A program made the position numbers and the translations under genes. From Prunella strophiata (lineage: Eukaryota; Chordata; Aves; Passeriformes; Prunellidae), in the NCBI GenBank assembly GCA_036583965.1, contig JAZBQD010000019.1, forward strand, positions 16,011,585 through 16,075,584: a DNA stretch of 64,000 nt. The letters run 5' to 3'. The notes beneath the pieces are model-generated. The model saw nothing but the letters and a program-made list of their open reading frames with translations, had not been told where the DNA came from and did not search any database. Position 1 is the first letter of the stretch; every line of letters begins with the position of its first letter. Below, one piece after another: positions 44,436 through 59,400 of the stretch.

Positions 44436-47400
44436 CTGAAGAGAAACATGAGGAGAGACCTTGCAGTTAACACAGTAACCTAGGACTGAAGGAGGAAGAA
44501 TTCAGTCACAAAGCACAAGCTGCCTAGAGCTCCCAAATATCCTCCAGTCATTCTCCAATGTGTTAAGTTATTCTCTCCTTTCTTCCCCTTGACAGGCTTT
44601 GAATCAGCAAATACTTTAATAAGCACTTTACCAAATAATTAGCACCATAAAGACACTGATGTTAAAGTGCTTTTTTTCTGATTTTACTGAATATCCTTAG
44701 AGAACGATCTGCAATGGTTCATTCTCCCATCTTTTTATAGCTCCTGCAGCAAGGGCTTGCAAAGAAGTGACAGACAAGAAAAACAGACCACGAATGCCAG
44801 CGATGGAAACCTCCTGTTTCCCAGAAATGGGGTAGGGCTAGCAGTGTGGTGGCCTTGCAACCTCACAATCACCCAAACAGCATCTTGAGAGTGTGTCCTC
44901 TGAACTTCCTTCCATCAGTAAGGAAATAGCAGAAGTTATGCTGAGAAGGCTGATTTACATGTATCCTCTTTCAGGCAGTAACAACTGTTGTGACAGCTTT
45001 CATCTTGCTAAACACATAAGGAACAGACTCTAGAGAGCTTTTGGTCACAGTGGAACCTGAGTGTTTAATTTGCATCTGTGAACTTCAAAACAAATCCCAA
45101 CCATTTTGTTCAGAAAATAATGAGGTTCCCTGGCAGAAGGGGAATTTCCAAATGCATGGACTATGGACTTCCAAACTACATTTAAGGAGTATCACTGTAG
45201 TGGCTTAAGGCAGGCAGAAGGATGGGCAGAGGCCTGCTGAACATATCAGCAAGCTGTTTAGCTCTGCCAGAATGGGCTCTTCATGTCTCTGATACTACCC
45301 CTCATTCAAAGGGGTGGAAAATGGCCCTTCAGCTGCTGGAGGTGGTGAGAATCTTCTGGGGAAATGTGTCATTTGCTTGCTCAGCTATTATGCTCCATGC
45401 TAAGTACTTCTATGAGCTACTGCTGCCAGAGCAGCACTCAGGGCTGGATGGATATTTGCTGTATCTCATACACCATTCACGGTTTCTGAGATCATCAGAG
45501 ACTGGTTTGACTGCAATATGGGAAACCTGTTCAACTCCATGCTTTCACATGGACTACTCTCCCCCACGGGAGACTCTTCCCCTGGCTTTCCCCTCGGCAT
45601 ACACAATTTTCAGTTCTGCACTGTGAAAGCGCTACAGAACACGAGACGTGGCCTTTGCTGCCTCCCTGTGGGTGACAATTTGATCACAGCACATGGGGCT
45701 GGCAGGGTGTCCTGCCTGCCTGGACCAGCCTCACCACGGCTGGAGGCCCAGAGCACTCATCTGTCCTGGGACCTTCTCCCACTGGTGCACGGGGAGATCT
45801 TTGCCAGGCCATGCACAGCCTGGGCTTCAAAACTAACCCGACCTTGATGGGTCTTTCCTGCTGCCAGATACACTCTGGAACATGCTTGACTGACTGGCTC
45901 TTGGGATGTCTCAGACCCTCTTGCAGCTTTATGCCATCTAGAAGCAGCCCTGCATAGCCTGCTCACATCTCAGTTTAGCCCATGATTTCCCCAGGCATTA
46001 AGGGCAATGATTAAGAGGGGCTTCCAAGTCTCCACCACAGCTCCCACATGCAAAGGTTCCTAGCACATTTCCTTTGAGAATGAACAAAAAAAAAACCAAA
46101 ACACTTTGAAGTCATATTTAAAACTTATTATAAGGGTACTTCAAAATTTCAAAATTTATTTCATAGGTAGTATGTATTTCAAATGTGGTGTGTTTTTTAA
46201 GATCTGGAAACCTTGCCCCAGATGTACTCTTCTTTTTTAATAGTGATTTCAATTAATTTAAGTTTTAAATAATTAACATATTGAAGATTTCTAAATATGG
46301 AGAAAGCATGCAGGCTTTCCCCCTAGGATACAATGGTGGCTACCTGCACAGAGGAGCGGGAAGCCCGGGCCTTGTTCAGCGTTCTCCGTCGCTCCCAGCG
46401 GTGGATGGAGTCCTGAACCTCCACGCTCAGCTGCCGTGTCACAGTGATTTTGTCATAGTTCTTGATATGCTCCAGGACCCCGTAGGTGGTGGTTAAATAA
46501 TAGGAGCCTGCAAAAGGTGAAAGTCTTGTATGAACATCACACCTTGTATGAACATCACACCAGGACCCTGGCAGGGGCCATTGGTCCCGCTCCCACCCTG
46601 CCTGTCTGACCCCTGCGCTGGCTGTGCCCTGCTGCAGGGAGCGCGGGGTCACTGGTGACAACCGGGTGAGCGGTGCTAACCCTGTGACCAGCGTCCTCCT
46701 GCCCCTCCTGCTCCACATCAGTGCTGAGGCTGTAGATGTCCTGGGGGAGGACACAGGCTGAAAGGAAGGAGCTATAAAAACTGCTTTCACAAACACGCCC
46801 TAGCCACAGATGTTTATTCTTTGGGCCACGGCCGTCTTTTTGTTGTGTTTGATAGGGCCCATGCAACAGGTCTGTAACTTGGGCTCCTGAGCAGTCCCCA
46901 CGACGCAGGGAAATAGAAATAATAGATTACTGCAGGGGAGGCACAAAGCCTGGATCCAGCCCCCCAGCTCCACCTACACTACTCGCATGTTTGGATTTCA
47001 GGGCTCCCGTGGGCTCAACACTGTTGAGGGATGTCTCAGACCTGCAGGAACAAGTCATCCTCTGTTCCCTCCATTCTCTATTGACTACACAGGCATCGCA
47101 GGCGGTCACCTGTAATTCCTGACTGTTCAGGGCCGCGGGATAAATCTTGGTAACGCAGAAAAACAGGGTAAAGTGGCAAAAGCCCCTTTTCCTCAGAACC
47201 CCGTGACTGCTGTGGCGCTGCTTGCAGCAGGCAATAAACACCCAATGCAGCCACAGGGTGGCAGCCGGGCCCTGATAAAAGCCGGCTTCAGCCAGAGCTG
47301 CAGGTGAGCCCTGCCGAGGACAGAGCCGCTGCTCTGCCAGCAGGGCAGCCCCGAGCCTGGGTGAGCAGGGCTGGATCCCTGCTCCGCCCGCAGAACGGGA

Positions 47401-50400
47401 GGCTCGGGCCCGGCCTGGGGCAGGGCCAGGGTCAGCCCGCGGGGCCGCAGGGCGGCGGCTGCAGAGCCATGCCATTCTGCGGGGCCATGCCCTGCTGCGG
47501 GGCCATGCCCTGCTCCGGGGCCATGCCCTGCTCCGGGGCCATCCTCTGCTCCGGGGCCATGCCCTGCTCCGGGGCCATGCCCTGCTCCGGGGCCATGCCC
47601 TGCTCCGGGGCCATCCCCTGCTCCGGGGCCATGCCCTGCTCCGGGGCCATGCCGTGCTCCGGGGCCATGCCGTGCTCCGGGGCCCATGCTCTGCTCCGGG
47701 GCCGTCCCCTGCTCCGGGCCCATGCTCTGCTGCGGGGCCATCCCCTGCTCCGGGCCCATGCTCTGCTCCGGGGCCATGCTCTGCTCCGGGGCCATCCCCT
47801 GCTCCGGGGCCATGCCATGGCTCCGGGCCCATCTCTGCTCCGCGGTCCATGCTCTCTGCTTCCGGGCCATCCCCTGCTCCGGGCCCCATCCTCTTGCTGC
47901 GGGCCCATCCTCTGCTCCGGGCCCATCCTCTGCTCCGGGCCCATCCCCTGCTCCGGGCCCATCCTCTGCTCCGGGCCCATGCTCTGCTCCGGGGCCATCC
48001 CCTGCTCCGGCCCCGGCTCCCGGTGCCTGGCTCCCGGGGACAGCTGCCAGCTGCTTTGGCGGAGTTTCCCCCCAGCCGCAGGGACTCTAGATGGCACTCG
48101 CACATCGCCCATCCCTCGCTGGCTCCTCAGGCACTGCTGAGCCCATGGTCAGCGCGGCCGGCTGCTCCGGGGAGGCAAAGATTGCACTTGATTTAAGAGC
48201 AGTATTTTTAGAGCACCCTGAAAGTTTTCTGTAGAAGAGGAGAGACCAAGACACTTCCATTTGACTTCCTGTACTCTGGTGGATCGATGATGAGTGTCCT
48301 GCAGTTTTGAAGGTTTTTGCCCAAAACACTCATTTTTCTTTACTGTCTCCCACAAAGAGGTGCTGAGAATAGACTAAGAAGCTTAAAACTGCCACTTTTC
48401 TCCTCTTAAATACGGTTACTACTCTTTGTCTGTCATTCAATATTTCTCCTCTTCTGGCTGAGTCAGAGGTAGCTGTGATGGGATCTGGAACATGGTGTAT
48501 CCCTTCCCTCAGAACCCTGTGAGGAAGAGCTCTGAGTCCCCCACAACAGGAATTAATCACAACTTTTTTAAGAATTAGGTTTTTAACCACTCTCAATTTC
48601 TTCATTTCCATCCAGTTGTTCCCTACAATCTGTTTTTGCCTTTGCCCCAGCATTCAGCATCACCATTGCTATTAAATGAATTCAAAGTGTATTTTTCATT
48701 TGGAGGAAAACTGAAGTGATTTTGTATATTGATTTATGCAATTTCACTTTTTTTTTTTTCACTTCTACTTTACTTCTTTCCCTTTAATTTCTGTACCTGA
48801 ACACTTTTTGCTATTCAACTTTGAAAGGCCTAACTCAAGTTAACTTTTGCCAGTTCTACACTTTGCAATCTCAGAGCTGTCTTCACTGAGATGTTCTTTT
48901 TCCTCCCCCCATTCCTCATATTTGCAGTTACTCCCACTGTCCTTTCTGATGTGATTATTCAGTCAGTTTGATTTGGAACTCCCTCACAATATTTTCCCTT
49001 TTGACTGGAGTGCACATTTCACAAAGTCTTTGCATCTTTCAGCTACGAGAACTTCCAGCCAGCTTTGCTTTTGATATCCTGAGCTCCCCAACCCAGATGA
49101 CTTCAGCAGCCAGCCTGGTAGTGTGCCCCTTTGGAATGTAGAACCTGTGTGCAGAGCAGTCATCAAAAGCAGCTTAGTTATGTCCACAAAATGCTGTGCT
49201 TCAGCTAACATTTTTTTCTGCCAAAAATTCTTTTCAGCAGAAAAACTGGCCTGTGCAGAAACACCTTACTAATGTACTGTATTGCTACTAATCATCCTAT
49301 TAGTACTTACTTTTGTCCCACTCTGCACTGTGCTGGGATGACATGCTTAGCTTCAGACTTATATCCTCATTTAATATAAATAAAATTATTCTGTTGTTTA
49401 TCCAGGACTCCTTTCTAGAACCTCAGTACTTACCCTAAAGTCTAAAATAAACCCCATTTTATTGCTTTAGTGACTACTTTGTGATAAATTATTTGTTTTC
49501 CTAATTCAGAGTGTGCAATTGTCACTTGGGAAGCATTTGCTTTCCAAGCTATATTTAAGAAACTAGAGGCCCACTGGGGTATTTATCTTTTTGATAACAG
49601 AAGTCTTTAGTCACTTCCAAACTCGATATTCCTCTCTAACCAACTTTATTTTCTCTGTCTTGCTGTGATGCTCAATCAGAGAACATTGTCAGAAGGTTCA
49701 CTCAAATTTAGGAGTAGAGTGACCATGAGAATATAGCCCTTAGGCCTACAAGACAGTAAAGAAATGTTCTCCTTTCTACACTGGAATAAATAAAAGTATC
49801 TGCACAATTTTTTTGCAGCAGCTGTTTAATTTCAGCAAAATCTTTCCAGCTTTTCAGCCTTTGGGCCAAGGAACACAAGATGTCTCTGTTTAGGTTGCTA
49901 ATCCAGCACCTCTGTTATCATTGATGAGTGCCTGCCTTTCTAGCTTGTGTCTTAAGGCACTGCACTGCTAAAAGGAACTAAAGTGTTTGGCAATAATTTT
50001 AGAGCTTCAGATTTGAAAATATTTGGCCAAAGTATTATCCACAATATCTGGCCAGACCCCTGCTGCCCCACTTTCACAAACACTGAAGTGAGACAAATGA
50101 TGATTTCCAAAGTGAATATGCCATGAGCAAACATTGTTCTCTTACCTTCTCCTAGCTGCAGAGCAGGGTCCATGAGCTCCATCATATACTCCACATTCAG
50201 AAGGACTTCAGTCAGGTTGCTGCGGGCCAACACGTACATGAGCACAGGGAGGAAGTCATCTGCACCATAGGGCTTCCCTGAGCAAAGAGAAACACAGTGT
50301 GGTCCCAATAACACCACAAAATCCTCTTCCCACACAACAGTGTCAGATTCTCACACAGCGAGTCCTTTGCAAATTTCAGCTTATGTTACCTGAAGAGTTA

Positions 50401-53400
50401 CAGCTCAAAAGCACCAGCAAAGAAAAAATGCTGAAAACAGAAATTTAGATAATTTAAAAGTAAGTAAACTTGCTTCGAGCCCAAAATAGGATCTTGAAAA
50501 TTAACTGGAGAAATATAAACTTAACTTCATTGATCACAAACAACTGGCAGTTTTTGAAGAGTGCAAAGACTTCCACCTTGTCTCTCTGATTTGATACTGA
50601 CATCAAGACTGCAGTTGAGGTTGGCAATATTAGTAGGGAAGTTGTCTACATGCATCAGGGATATTTATTCTATTAGGATTACTCTATATGTGATACAAAA
50701 AAACCCCCCAGAAAATAGAATTTGAGACAGTGGTTTTAGAACTGGGGACTTCTGTGTTTATGTACCTTCAGAAGGCAAAACATCACACTACATGATCCTA
50801 ATTAAAACAGTCTCCCAAGAGCTAGGATCCAAGAGGAATCATCTTTCTTAATAAGCTGTCTAGCTAAGAAAACAGAAAGATTTTCACATTGGACTTTAAT
50901 CTAGTTTTTGAAATTGGTGTGCAGCAGATACTCAATATTTCCTGTGCTTAAAACATTCGTATCAACTAAGTTAACAAAGTGATCTAACAGACAGTCTGTA
51001 AGAGCTCTTTGGGATCTCTAAGGACAAAAAAAAAATGCATGCTAACAGTCATAATTATAAATAATTACTCCTTAAAATATAATCTAAACTGAAGCTTCCC
51101 TGCATAAACCACAAAGAACACAAGGATAACTTTTTTCATTTGAAAGATACTTTCACTTTCAACCAACATGTCATAAAGTCATCATGGAAAACCCACAATA
51201 GCAAGTTTCTTACCAGACAAACATTCAGAGTTGACCACTCCTCTTAACCTACTCTGCTTTCATTGTGAATGTCTTTCCCCAGACTGTGGGGAGTTTTTTC
51301 TCACCTGTGCACTTGGATATGTTGATTTCATGGACTGTGCCTGTCTCACTTGGACTACTGCTTGTCTCACCTCAAGGAATCAAAGCTACCCTTGATGTAG
51401 TTTTGGTGAGATTATGCTCTAGCCATTTTTGGCCCATAGAACATGCTCTTCCATGGTAGGGCATACATTCCTATTTCTCAAATGTTCCCACTGACTTATT
51501 TCAAATATTTGCCATGAGTCAGATTTCTTTTTTTGTCATTCACAGCTGACGCAGATTCTCCACTGGCAAAGAAAGATATTTTTCTGAAGCCTCAAATAAA
51601 CATGAGCTTAGCCCCTGATTTAAAAAAAAACAATGTGTGGCTTTGAAATAAACCCAGTAATACATCTAGTGAACAGAGAGTTGATCCATTTAAAACAAAG
51701 AGTTAGAGAATGAGAGATCATCAGGGCTGTAATTCAGTCTGTTTCTAACAGAGCCCACACATGCCACAACACAGACTATTTATTTAATGAAAGCTGCATT
51801 AACACTTTCAATTCTGATTGCTTTGTTATGGCTGCCTTTAGTTAAAAGACACAGCCTTAGGTCTTCAACGAAACTATAAATGGACTTCATTGTTCCATTA
51901 ACATCTGGATGGACATTTTTTGTCTGTTGTTCCCTTTGTTTATGTCTCTGTGAAAGCCTTAGCTCTGTGAAGGGTCTAATTCATTACTGTCATATACATT
52001 ACCTTGATGCAAGCAGCTTAGTATTACAGCTGTTTAATATTTTCCAGGGGGGAAAAAAAGGATGACAAAACTGAGACATAAAATGTAACAGAAAAACTTC
52101 ACAGCAAAAAGCCCTATTCTCCTTTTGCTCCAAGTACACCAGAGACCAACAGAGTTAGTTCTAATTCAGACTAGCATAAAGGAATACAAAATACCAAAAA
52201 TTTGTTAGGTTCATTTTTCCCTTAATTAAAAACTTCTTCTTTGTGATCTAGTACTTACAGACCAGTAACTACTGGATAGAATGATTCTAGTTTCCTGAAG
52301 GCCAAGGGATTTCCAGTGCAACACCAATAGCAGAATTTCCCCCACTACTTCTTTTTCATGAGTAATTCATGTCATGTCTGATAGGGCATCAAATAAATTT
52401 GCTGCTTCACAATATAAATTCCTGTTCACTGGGAAAAAAAACCCAAAAAACAAAACAACAAAAAAACTGGGTTGTTTGTTTGTTGGTTGGTTAGTTGTTT
52501 GGTGTTTTTTTACATGTCACCAGAGCAGACCATGAACAGAGAACAGACTGAGCAACTAATGCAGAATGGAAACAGCAGCTTGGAACTAAACAATTCCATG
52601 TCCCCATTCATCAACTTCTGGTGTCTATAGAAGTGAAAGTTAGAGAAAAATTCTCAAGAATGCCTACAGAATCTCTCTGTTTGTTGTTTGTTGTCTGAGA
52701 AGTGGTTGTATGTACAATCAGGCATGGAGACAATTCTTTTTCATGCTGTTTATCTCATTTCTATAAGCTGATTTAGCTGCTCTGCCCTCCAGTCCTTGGT
52801 ATAAACTCTTCTCAACTTTAAGACTTCATAGAAATATTATTGGACTCCCAGCTGTTTATATGCCTTAAATATGAAAATCTGATCTACAGTTTCTTTTTGA
52901 GTAATAAATGCTGAGCAGGGGTGTCTGACTGAAATAATGGAAAGAATGTTCCATGTGCTGTATGCTCACAACCTGTGTAAATTACTAGACACCACCTTAA
53001 TCCGCCTGTGGATGTATGTCACCCAATTTTAAATACCCACGTCTGTAGCAAAAGCTGAAGTCAGCAGGAGCAAAATATGTCAACAAGGGAAAAGCAAAAC
53101 TGATCACCATGTGATCTAGCTCTGACTCCACAAACCTCCAGTGTGGCCAAGGGCAGGCCAGGCATGGTACATTGCACCTTGTAGGCATCTCAATAGCATC
53201 TCTCCACTGACTGCACATGGAGCCAAGGAGAAGTGCCTGAGAGGGCAGGACTCTGATTGTGCCCTGTTCTCCTGGCCCCTGCAGGCACAGGGACTAGCTC
53301 TGACATGTACAGCCATCATCCAAGCATGGCCCTGAGGTGCTCTCTATCTCAGTCCATCCATGGGGAAATAGGTGCTGTCAGCAGCTCAAATATGCCCAGA

Positions 53401-56400
53401 TACAGGAGTCTACAAAGATAGATGAAATAGTGCCTATGAACCAAGATACCTGAGAGGTTGCTCCAGCCCTGTATAGCCCCCATGGCTCCTGTGCCATGAA
53501 AGGCAGCAGGGCACTAACCAGTGTCCATCTGGGAGCTGCAGCAGAGGTATTCTCTGCAGGCTGCTGCCTCCTCAGCTCTGCTTTTGAGCTGGGCTCGAGC
53601 CAAACTCCTAGACCTGTATGGCTTGCTCCATCTGTGGTCTCTCACAGAGGGGAATTTTTGCAGCTGACAGAGTTAAATCTAGCTCTGACCCTGCCACTGC
53701 TCTCAGTGACAGTGAGACTGAGCTTGCCTATTCAAGGTGGTGGTGTCCTACTCCAGATACAACTTGCTTGCTTCATTTCCCCTTCTTCCCTGCGGGGTCA
53801 GGAAACATTTATTTCATAAATATCTCTAAGAAGCTTAAAATAAGCCTTCTCTTCTGCCACAAACTCATCCTATTACGTTTATAGCAAAGCAAATACAACG
53901 TCAGCTCCTGGCTGGGATGCAGCACTTGAATAGATGAGTATTAATTAAATACATGATTTAAAGCAACTGGAATTCTGCCCAAGCCTCCATAAAGAAATTA
54001 CAGCCTATTTTAACACATTCGTGCATTTCTTTTCTCTCTGTGTATATTCTGAAAACCAGCAGACAGGGGTGATGCCCTGCACCTTGCTCTAATATTTTAC
54101 AAACACTAGCTTGATGTCTAGGAGCAGATCTCCAAAAAATATGAATTTTAGCCTCAGTTTGAAGCTGGGAAACCTGAGGTGCAGGAGGGCTAACTGGGAT
54201 TTGTTTGAGATCATAAGAAAAGATTGTGACTTTCCTCCCACACAGTAGCGTTTTGCTGTCTCTTGTCTATCCCATACTACTTTCAGCAAGGTTTTATTTG
54301 TGATATAGTGAATTAAGTGAGTTAATAGATGCAGACAGCATGAATTCACTTCAAAAATGTATGGTTTAGAGATCAGAGGAATTTGGTCCCCATGAAAAAT
54401 CTGAACTGGCTTTTTGATTCAAATGTAGAAATTGTGCTAGATGGCAGAAACCCCAAAATCTCTAGTCCATCAGTCTTTGTTAAAAGTAACTTAAATACTA
54501 ATATCCTCTTCCAAAAGATATCAAAGTAAACCTGTTATATATAGCTTTATTTTCCTCCTCAGAAGTGAGATGTGATAATAAGCAGTGTAATGGGATTGCT
54601 CTGACAGCTTTAGGAGCTTCTAGCAGGAGCTCTTCACTGGCTGCTGAATTATTGGAGTCCAGTTTTCTTTCCACAAGTTCAGTTATCCCACTAAAGACAC
54701 AGCTTTGTTTTTTCCAACTGCAGAGCCTTATAGGAGTGCATCATGGCAGGTAATATCTGACTGCTCAGCTCTGTAGGGGTGACAAACTTCATTCTAAAAG
54801 CAAAATAAGAGAAATATTCCAATGGAATATATGTCCTATCTATCCTCTTTTTCCAAAAGCAGACTATGCACATTATCCATGTAAAACTATGCAATAGAAA
54901 TTATTAAATCAGATGTTTTGGTCACCTAGCCAATTCCATAACTGGTACAAACTATAGTTTTGAACTATATAGTCCAGCTGCCTGTGCAGTTCAAAGATAG
55001 TCCAAAAATGAAGCTTCATAATCGTAGGTGGTTCACAAGTTAGGAAATATTGCAGTAAGAAAATTGTACCTCCATTCTTCTTGAATCTTCCTTTGAAAGC
55101 AGTCTGCCCATCTTTCAAACTTCCAGCCTAAACTTAGAGCTTTTCCATCCCTGATCTTCCTCACTCATGGACTGACCAAATTTGGCCTGTTTGTCTCACA
55201 GACTGTCTCCATAAAGCAATGCCTATTGCTGCTTTGTTTTTCCATCAGTTCTCTTCCACAGTGGCAGCTCCCAGGCAGCATGAGGCTGGGTGACCCAGGC
55301 TCACCACTGCCAGTACACACCACATGCATTGCAGATTTACATAGTTTCTCACTCTACAGGTATCAATTGTGGTTTTGATGAAAAGTAGAGATTTTCATTC
55401 TACCCATATCACACAATACACCTTTAATCTTTTGTCTGAGTAAAGGCATTTCTGAAAGACACATAATAAGGGGTTTTTTTAATATATAACACTACTGTGT
55501 TTCTACATAAATTGGCTATGTGCCCAGCTGTCCCTGTGCATATTGCTGCATGCCTTCCAAACGTAAGAGCTGCATGATTCCTGCCTCTTCCTTTTTCTAG
55601 TGCTAAAAAAAATGCCAGCCATTTTGTGGAGCGTGGGTTTCCAAACTCTATTTTTTAAATGCATTTTATTCTTATGAACCATTTCTGGTAATTTTAGCAG
55701 GCAGGTTATATATTTTCAGAATGTTGGTTATATTATTGGAGACATATGTTTCAGTTATTTAAGTTTGCATATAAGTTGGAAAAGCTCAGTGAGACACCTC
55801 AATACTGTCATAATTGTGCCTTTGGTGAGGATTCACTTACTAATATCACTGCCTACATAGTACACATGAGTATCTGAACCAGGGCCCCTTCATTTCTTTT
55901 ATAGCCAGTAATGAATTAATCAATATTGTCACTGGAGTTTGCCTTGAGTCATCTCGCCCTAAAGCAGAAACCTGTATGTAGCCAGATGAATCATCTGGAC
56001 TCCATGGACTGACTCCACAATGTGTGTGATGGGAAGCTGGGCATGACACCCCTCTGTGGCCACCTACAGCGAGATGTAGCCAGAGACTGATCCTACTTCA
56101 ACTCTATCATGGAGCTGTACTCAGTGGTCTCTTGAGAGAAAGGTGTATGACTAAGACTGTGAAGTTGCCTTCCTGATTCCTTGTGATGAATCACTTCCAC
56201 AAGCTGATTGCCTTCAGCTTGAGGAAGAAATGCTAGTTTAAACCACTTTAGGATCTGACCCATTCAGTTTTTAGTCTTAAGTATCAGGGATTTCAACCAC
56301 AGCCAATTTATCAGGCAGATTTTGTCATGTAATATGAATTGTAATCAAACCAAAGATCCCCTCCTTTCTTAAAATGTCTTCATATACATGGAGTAAGTCA

Positions 56401-59400
56401 AGGCAGACTTTAAAGTTTCATGAGTCTTTCAGCAGGGCAAAGATGGGCACCACCACAGGTACAGATGTTCCTGAGTACACCTGTCCTTAGTTTTAAAGGA
56501 AACTTGGTACCTCTTGGGACATCCTGGCCAAACCTGGAGTGCTGTACATGGGTCTCAAAATATTAAAAAACTTGTATTTTCATATATGTCTGCAAAGAAA
56601 AGGTGCTTGATTATGTGGTTGCATTTTGCTTTGAGAAATGAAACCTTATTCTTAGGTCAGCTCATCCTATGGCCAGTCTAAAGTGAATAAGCTGTTCTGA
56701 GCTGACAAATTGCAAATTAAGCCAGACAACAACACCAGTAGTTTCCATGTTATTGAACAGGTAATGTTTCTGACAGAGGTAGACTAGTTTTGGTCCTGTA
56801 GCAGAGGGAATGATTAGTTTTGTGTTTCACCTGCTCTGATCTTGGAAGAGGAGGGAACTTTCATATTGAGCAGTGAGGAAAAGGAGCAAAAAGGAGAAGA
56901 AGCTATTGCACAGGAAGCTGAGCATGGGCTCTGCTCTTCCTGTGTGAAGAACACTGTGCTGCCTCATGGCTGGCTGAACGCAAGAGGGGCCCTGTGCTGT
57001 TGCTGTTGAGATAGGCAGAGAGCAGAAGGAGAATTCCAACCTGCTGAAATCTGCTCTGAGGACCCCAAAGCATGCTCTTCTGCATGCCACCAGCTGGAAT
57101 TCCCTGTCAGAAGAATATTTCAAGTTGCTGAAATATTTCAGGTTCCAGTCTTTGCCACTGGAAAATGAAAGTGATCTGGGTTCAGTTCATTCTGTGGAAG
57201 AGGTTTCACACATTTCTCTTCTAAGTGGGTCTACAGGGCATTTCACTTAACTTCCCTCCAAGTCTGCTGTTTTCCAGGACTTAGATATAGCATTCTTCTC
57301 CCCTTAGCCTCTTTTTCAAGTCTGAATTCATTGGGGTACATTTCCATAATTCCAGGCCAGTTTTCTTCTGGCCAAGCCCTGATATGCATCACTGATCATG
57401 TATAAGGGAGAGGGAACTCGATCTAAGGGAGAGGGAACTGGATGCACAGGGGTGAAATCAGCTTCCAGCCTACACCCTGCTGGCAGCAGTACTCAGGATG
57501 AGAAGACAGCTGAACTGGCCGAAATGTACTGCCTTGGTTAGCACAGCAAACCACAATTAAACCATCTGATTTCATGAATGTCAATACTTTAAACATGTAG
57601 GGGTTTTTGAATTATTTCCCTGACTCCTCATTTCTGTTACAGAAAGTGACACAACATTATTTCTTTCAACAGAGAAATTCCAGGCCTGAGCTAACTAAGG
57701 TGTGATGTGTACGCAACATACCACCAGCATCAGAAGGAGACCATGTGGGTTTTAATGAGGCTTGCAAGTCCTTGATCTAAACCAAATTTATTCTCAAACT
57801 TCACACTACTGTTTTAACAAAGTTACAGCAAATTCCCCTACAAATGTCCAAATCTCATAATACCTGAAGACAGTGAGAGGTCCTTTCTACCCTGCGGCTA
57901 AGGCTCAGCCCTGGGGTGGTTTCTTGCTCTGCTGTTAATGTGTCTAGACTAGTTGCTGAACCTTGCTGCTTACTATCCAAGAGATCACCTTGAGGTGAGG
58001 CTCAGCAGGGACATGACAATCCCTGTATGAATGCTCCAAGGCTGTTGCCAGTACAAAATAAAGCAGAACAGCTAAAAGCACCTTTTCGACTGTGAGTTCT
58101 TGAACAACCGCAGGTTATTGCAAATGAATACCTGGCTTCTCTCCAAATTCAGGCATGGCTCGTCATCAGCTCACAGTATACAAAAAAAGCTCTTAAACTG
58201 GCAAGGCAGATTGCTGGAGGAAGGGACTTGCTGGTCTATCTGCAAAGATGCATCCTGTCTGCAGGCCAAGGGTTTAATTTCTGCATTAGTGGTTGGCCTG
58301 AGGCCCATGTTGTGTTTATACTCAGAGCACATACTGCCTCGCACAGAAGAAGTGGCTTTTGGAATTTACTGGAGCATCAGGAATTAGCATCAGTAACAAA
58401 CTACTAGCATTCTGCATCTCTTCCTTAGTTTAGACAAAACTCTGTGAAGGCCAAATCAAGAGCCTTTTACCAAAGACCCATTCCTAGAATTTACCATTAC
58501 TCTACTGCAAGCTGGGACAGAGCCCTGAGGATTTTTGGAGAGCTGTGCGAAGACCTGTGCAAAAAGGACATTATCCATAAAACACACACTTACAGGTAAC
58601 TAGTTTTTGGAGTTGTGGAGCTTAAAGTTAACCAGGTAACATCTTATACCAATTATTAGTGCAGAGAACTTCACTAACCATTCCATTCTGAACACAGCCT
58701 GTGGACAACCTGATACCAAACACATCAACCATCACTGCTACCTCCAATGTGAGTATTGCCATGCCAGCTGTACCATAAACACTGTTCCTATTACACATGG
58801 AGTAAGAGCCATGGTGGATATCATTGCAGCAGGATTTCTGTACCTGGATTTCCCTGAGCCATGGAGTCATAGATGAGTTTGCAGGTTTTCAGCAAGATGG
58901 CAATTTTCTTTTCTGGAGAGTAGGTCTTGTGCATGTTCGTGAACTTGTGAAGGATCTTTTCCAGCACAGCAGTTTCAGGCACACTGGTTGTGACACCCAG
59001 GTCTGTGGTAGTTGTGTTTTGTATCACAAGTTGGTTCTCTTTCAGCTGCTGTAAAGATCCATCTTTGCTGTGTATTTCTTTTAAGGAAGAATTAATGGCT
59101 TCCTTTAAAGGTTTGAGGACACATTTGTACAAAGCTGTCTCAGCAATCACTTCTGCATAGAGAAGGGAGAACACAAAAGCACATAATAAATAAGCAACAC
59201 AGTAGTAGAGGTGCAAGTAAAAGTCCTAAGGAAGCACGTGGTTGGTTATTTAAACACTAGCTGTGAGAAGGGAACAGAAATCACATCCCAGAAAGTAAAC
59301 ATTTCATTACCAACACTATCCAGAAGTCCTAGATGGGCTTGAGATGAACACCAGTGTGTGGTCTCTGTCACTGGAGCTGTAGGACACCTCCTGCTACCAG

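Larger units (their letters stand above)
46508..50145 (-). other. RIN3: RIN3 intron holding the GC-rich minisatellite
   Basis: A 3.6-kb intron. Its 47280-48180 part is GC-rich and dominated by the 18-bp tandem array; the rest is ordinary AT-rich intron. I see no conserved exon in it. Confidence 0.75.

Noticed and set aside
46927..48105. 392-codon minus ORF and the overlapping 278-codon plus ORF as a repeat-protein gene
   Set aside because: Both are produced by the 18-bp minisatellite. Several frames are open at once, repeat units shift the frame freely, and the ORFs have no conserved flanking domain.
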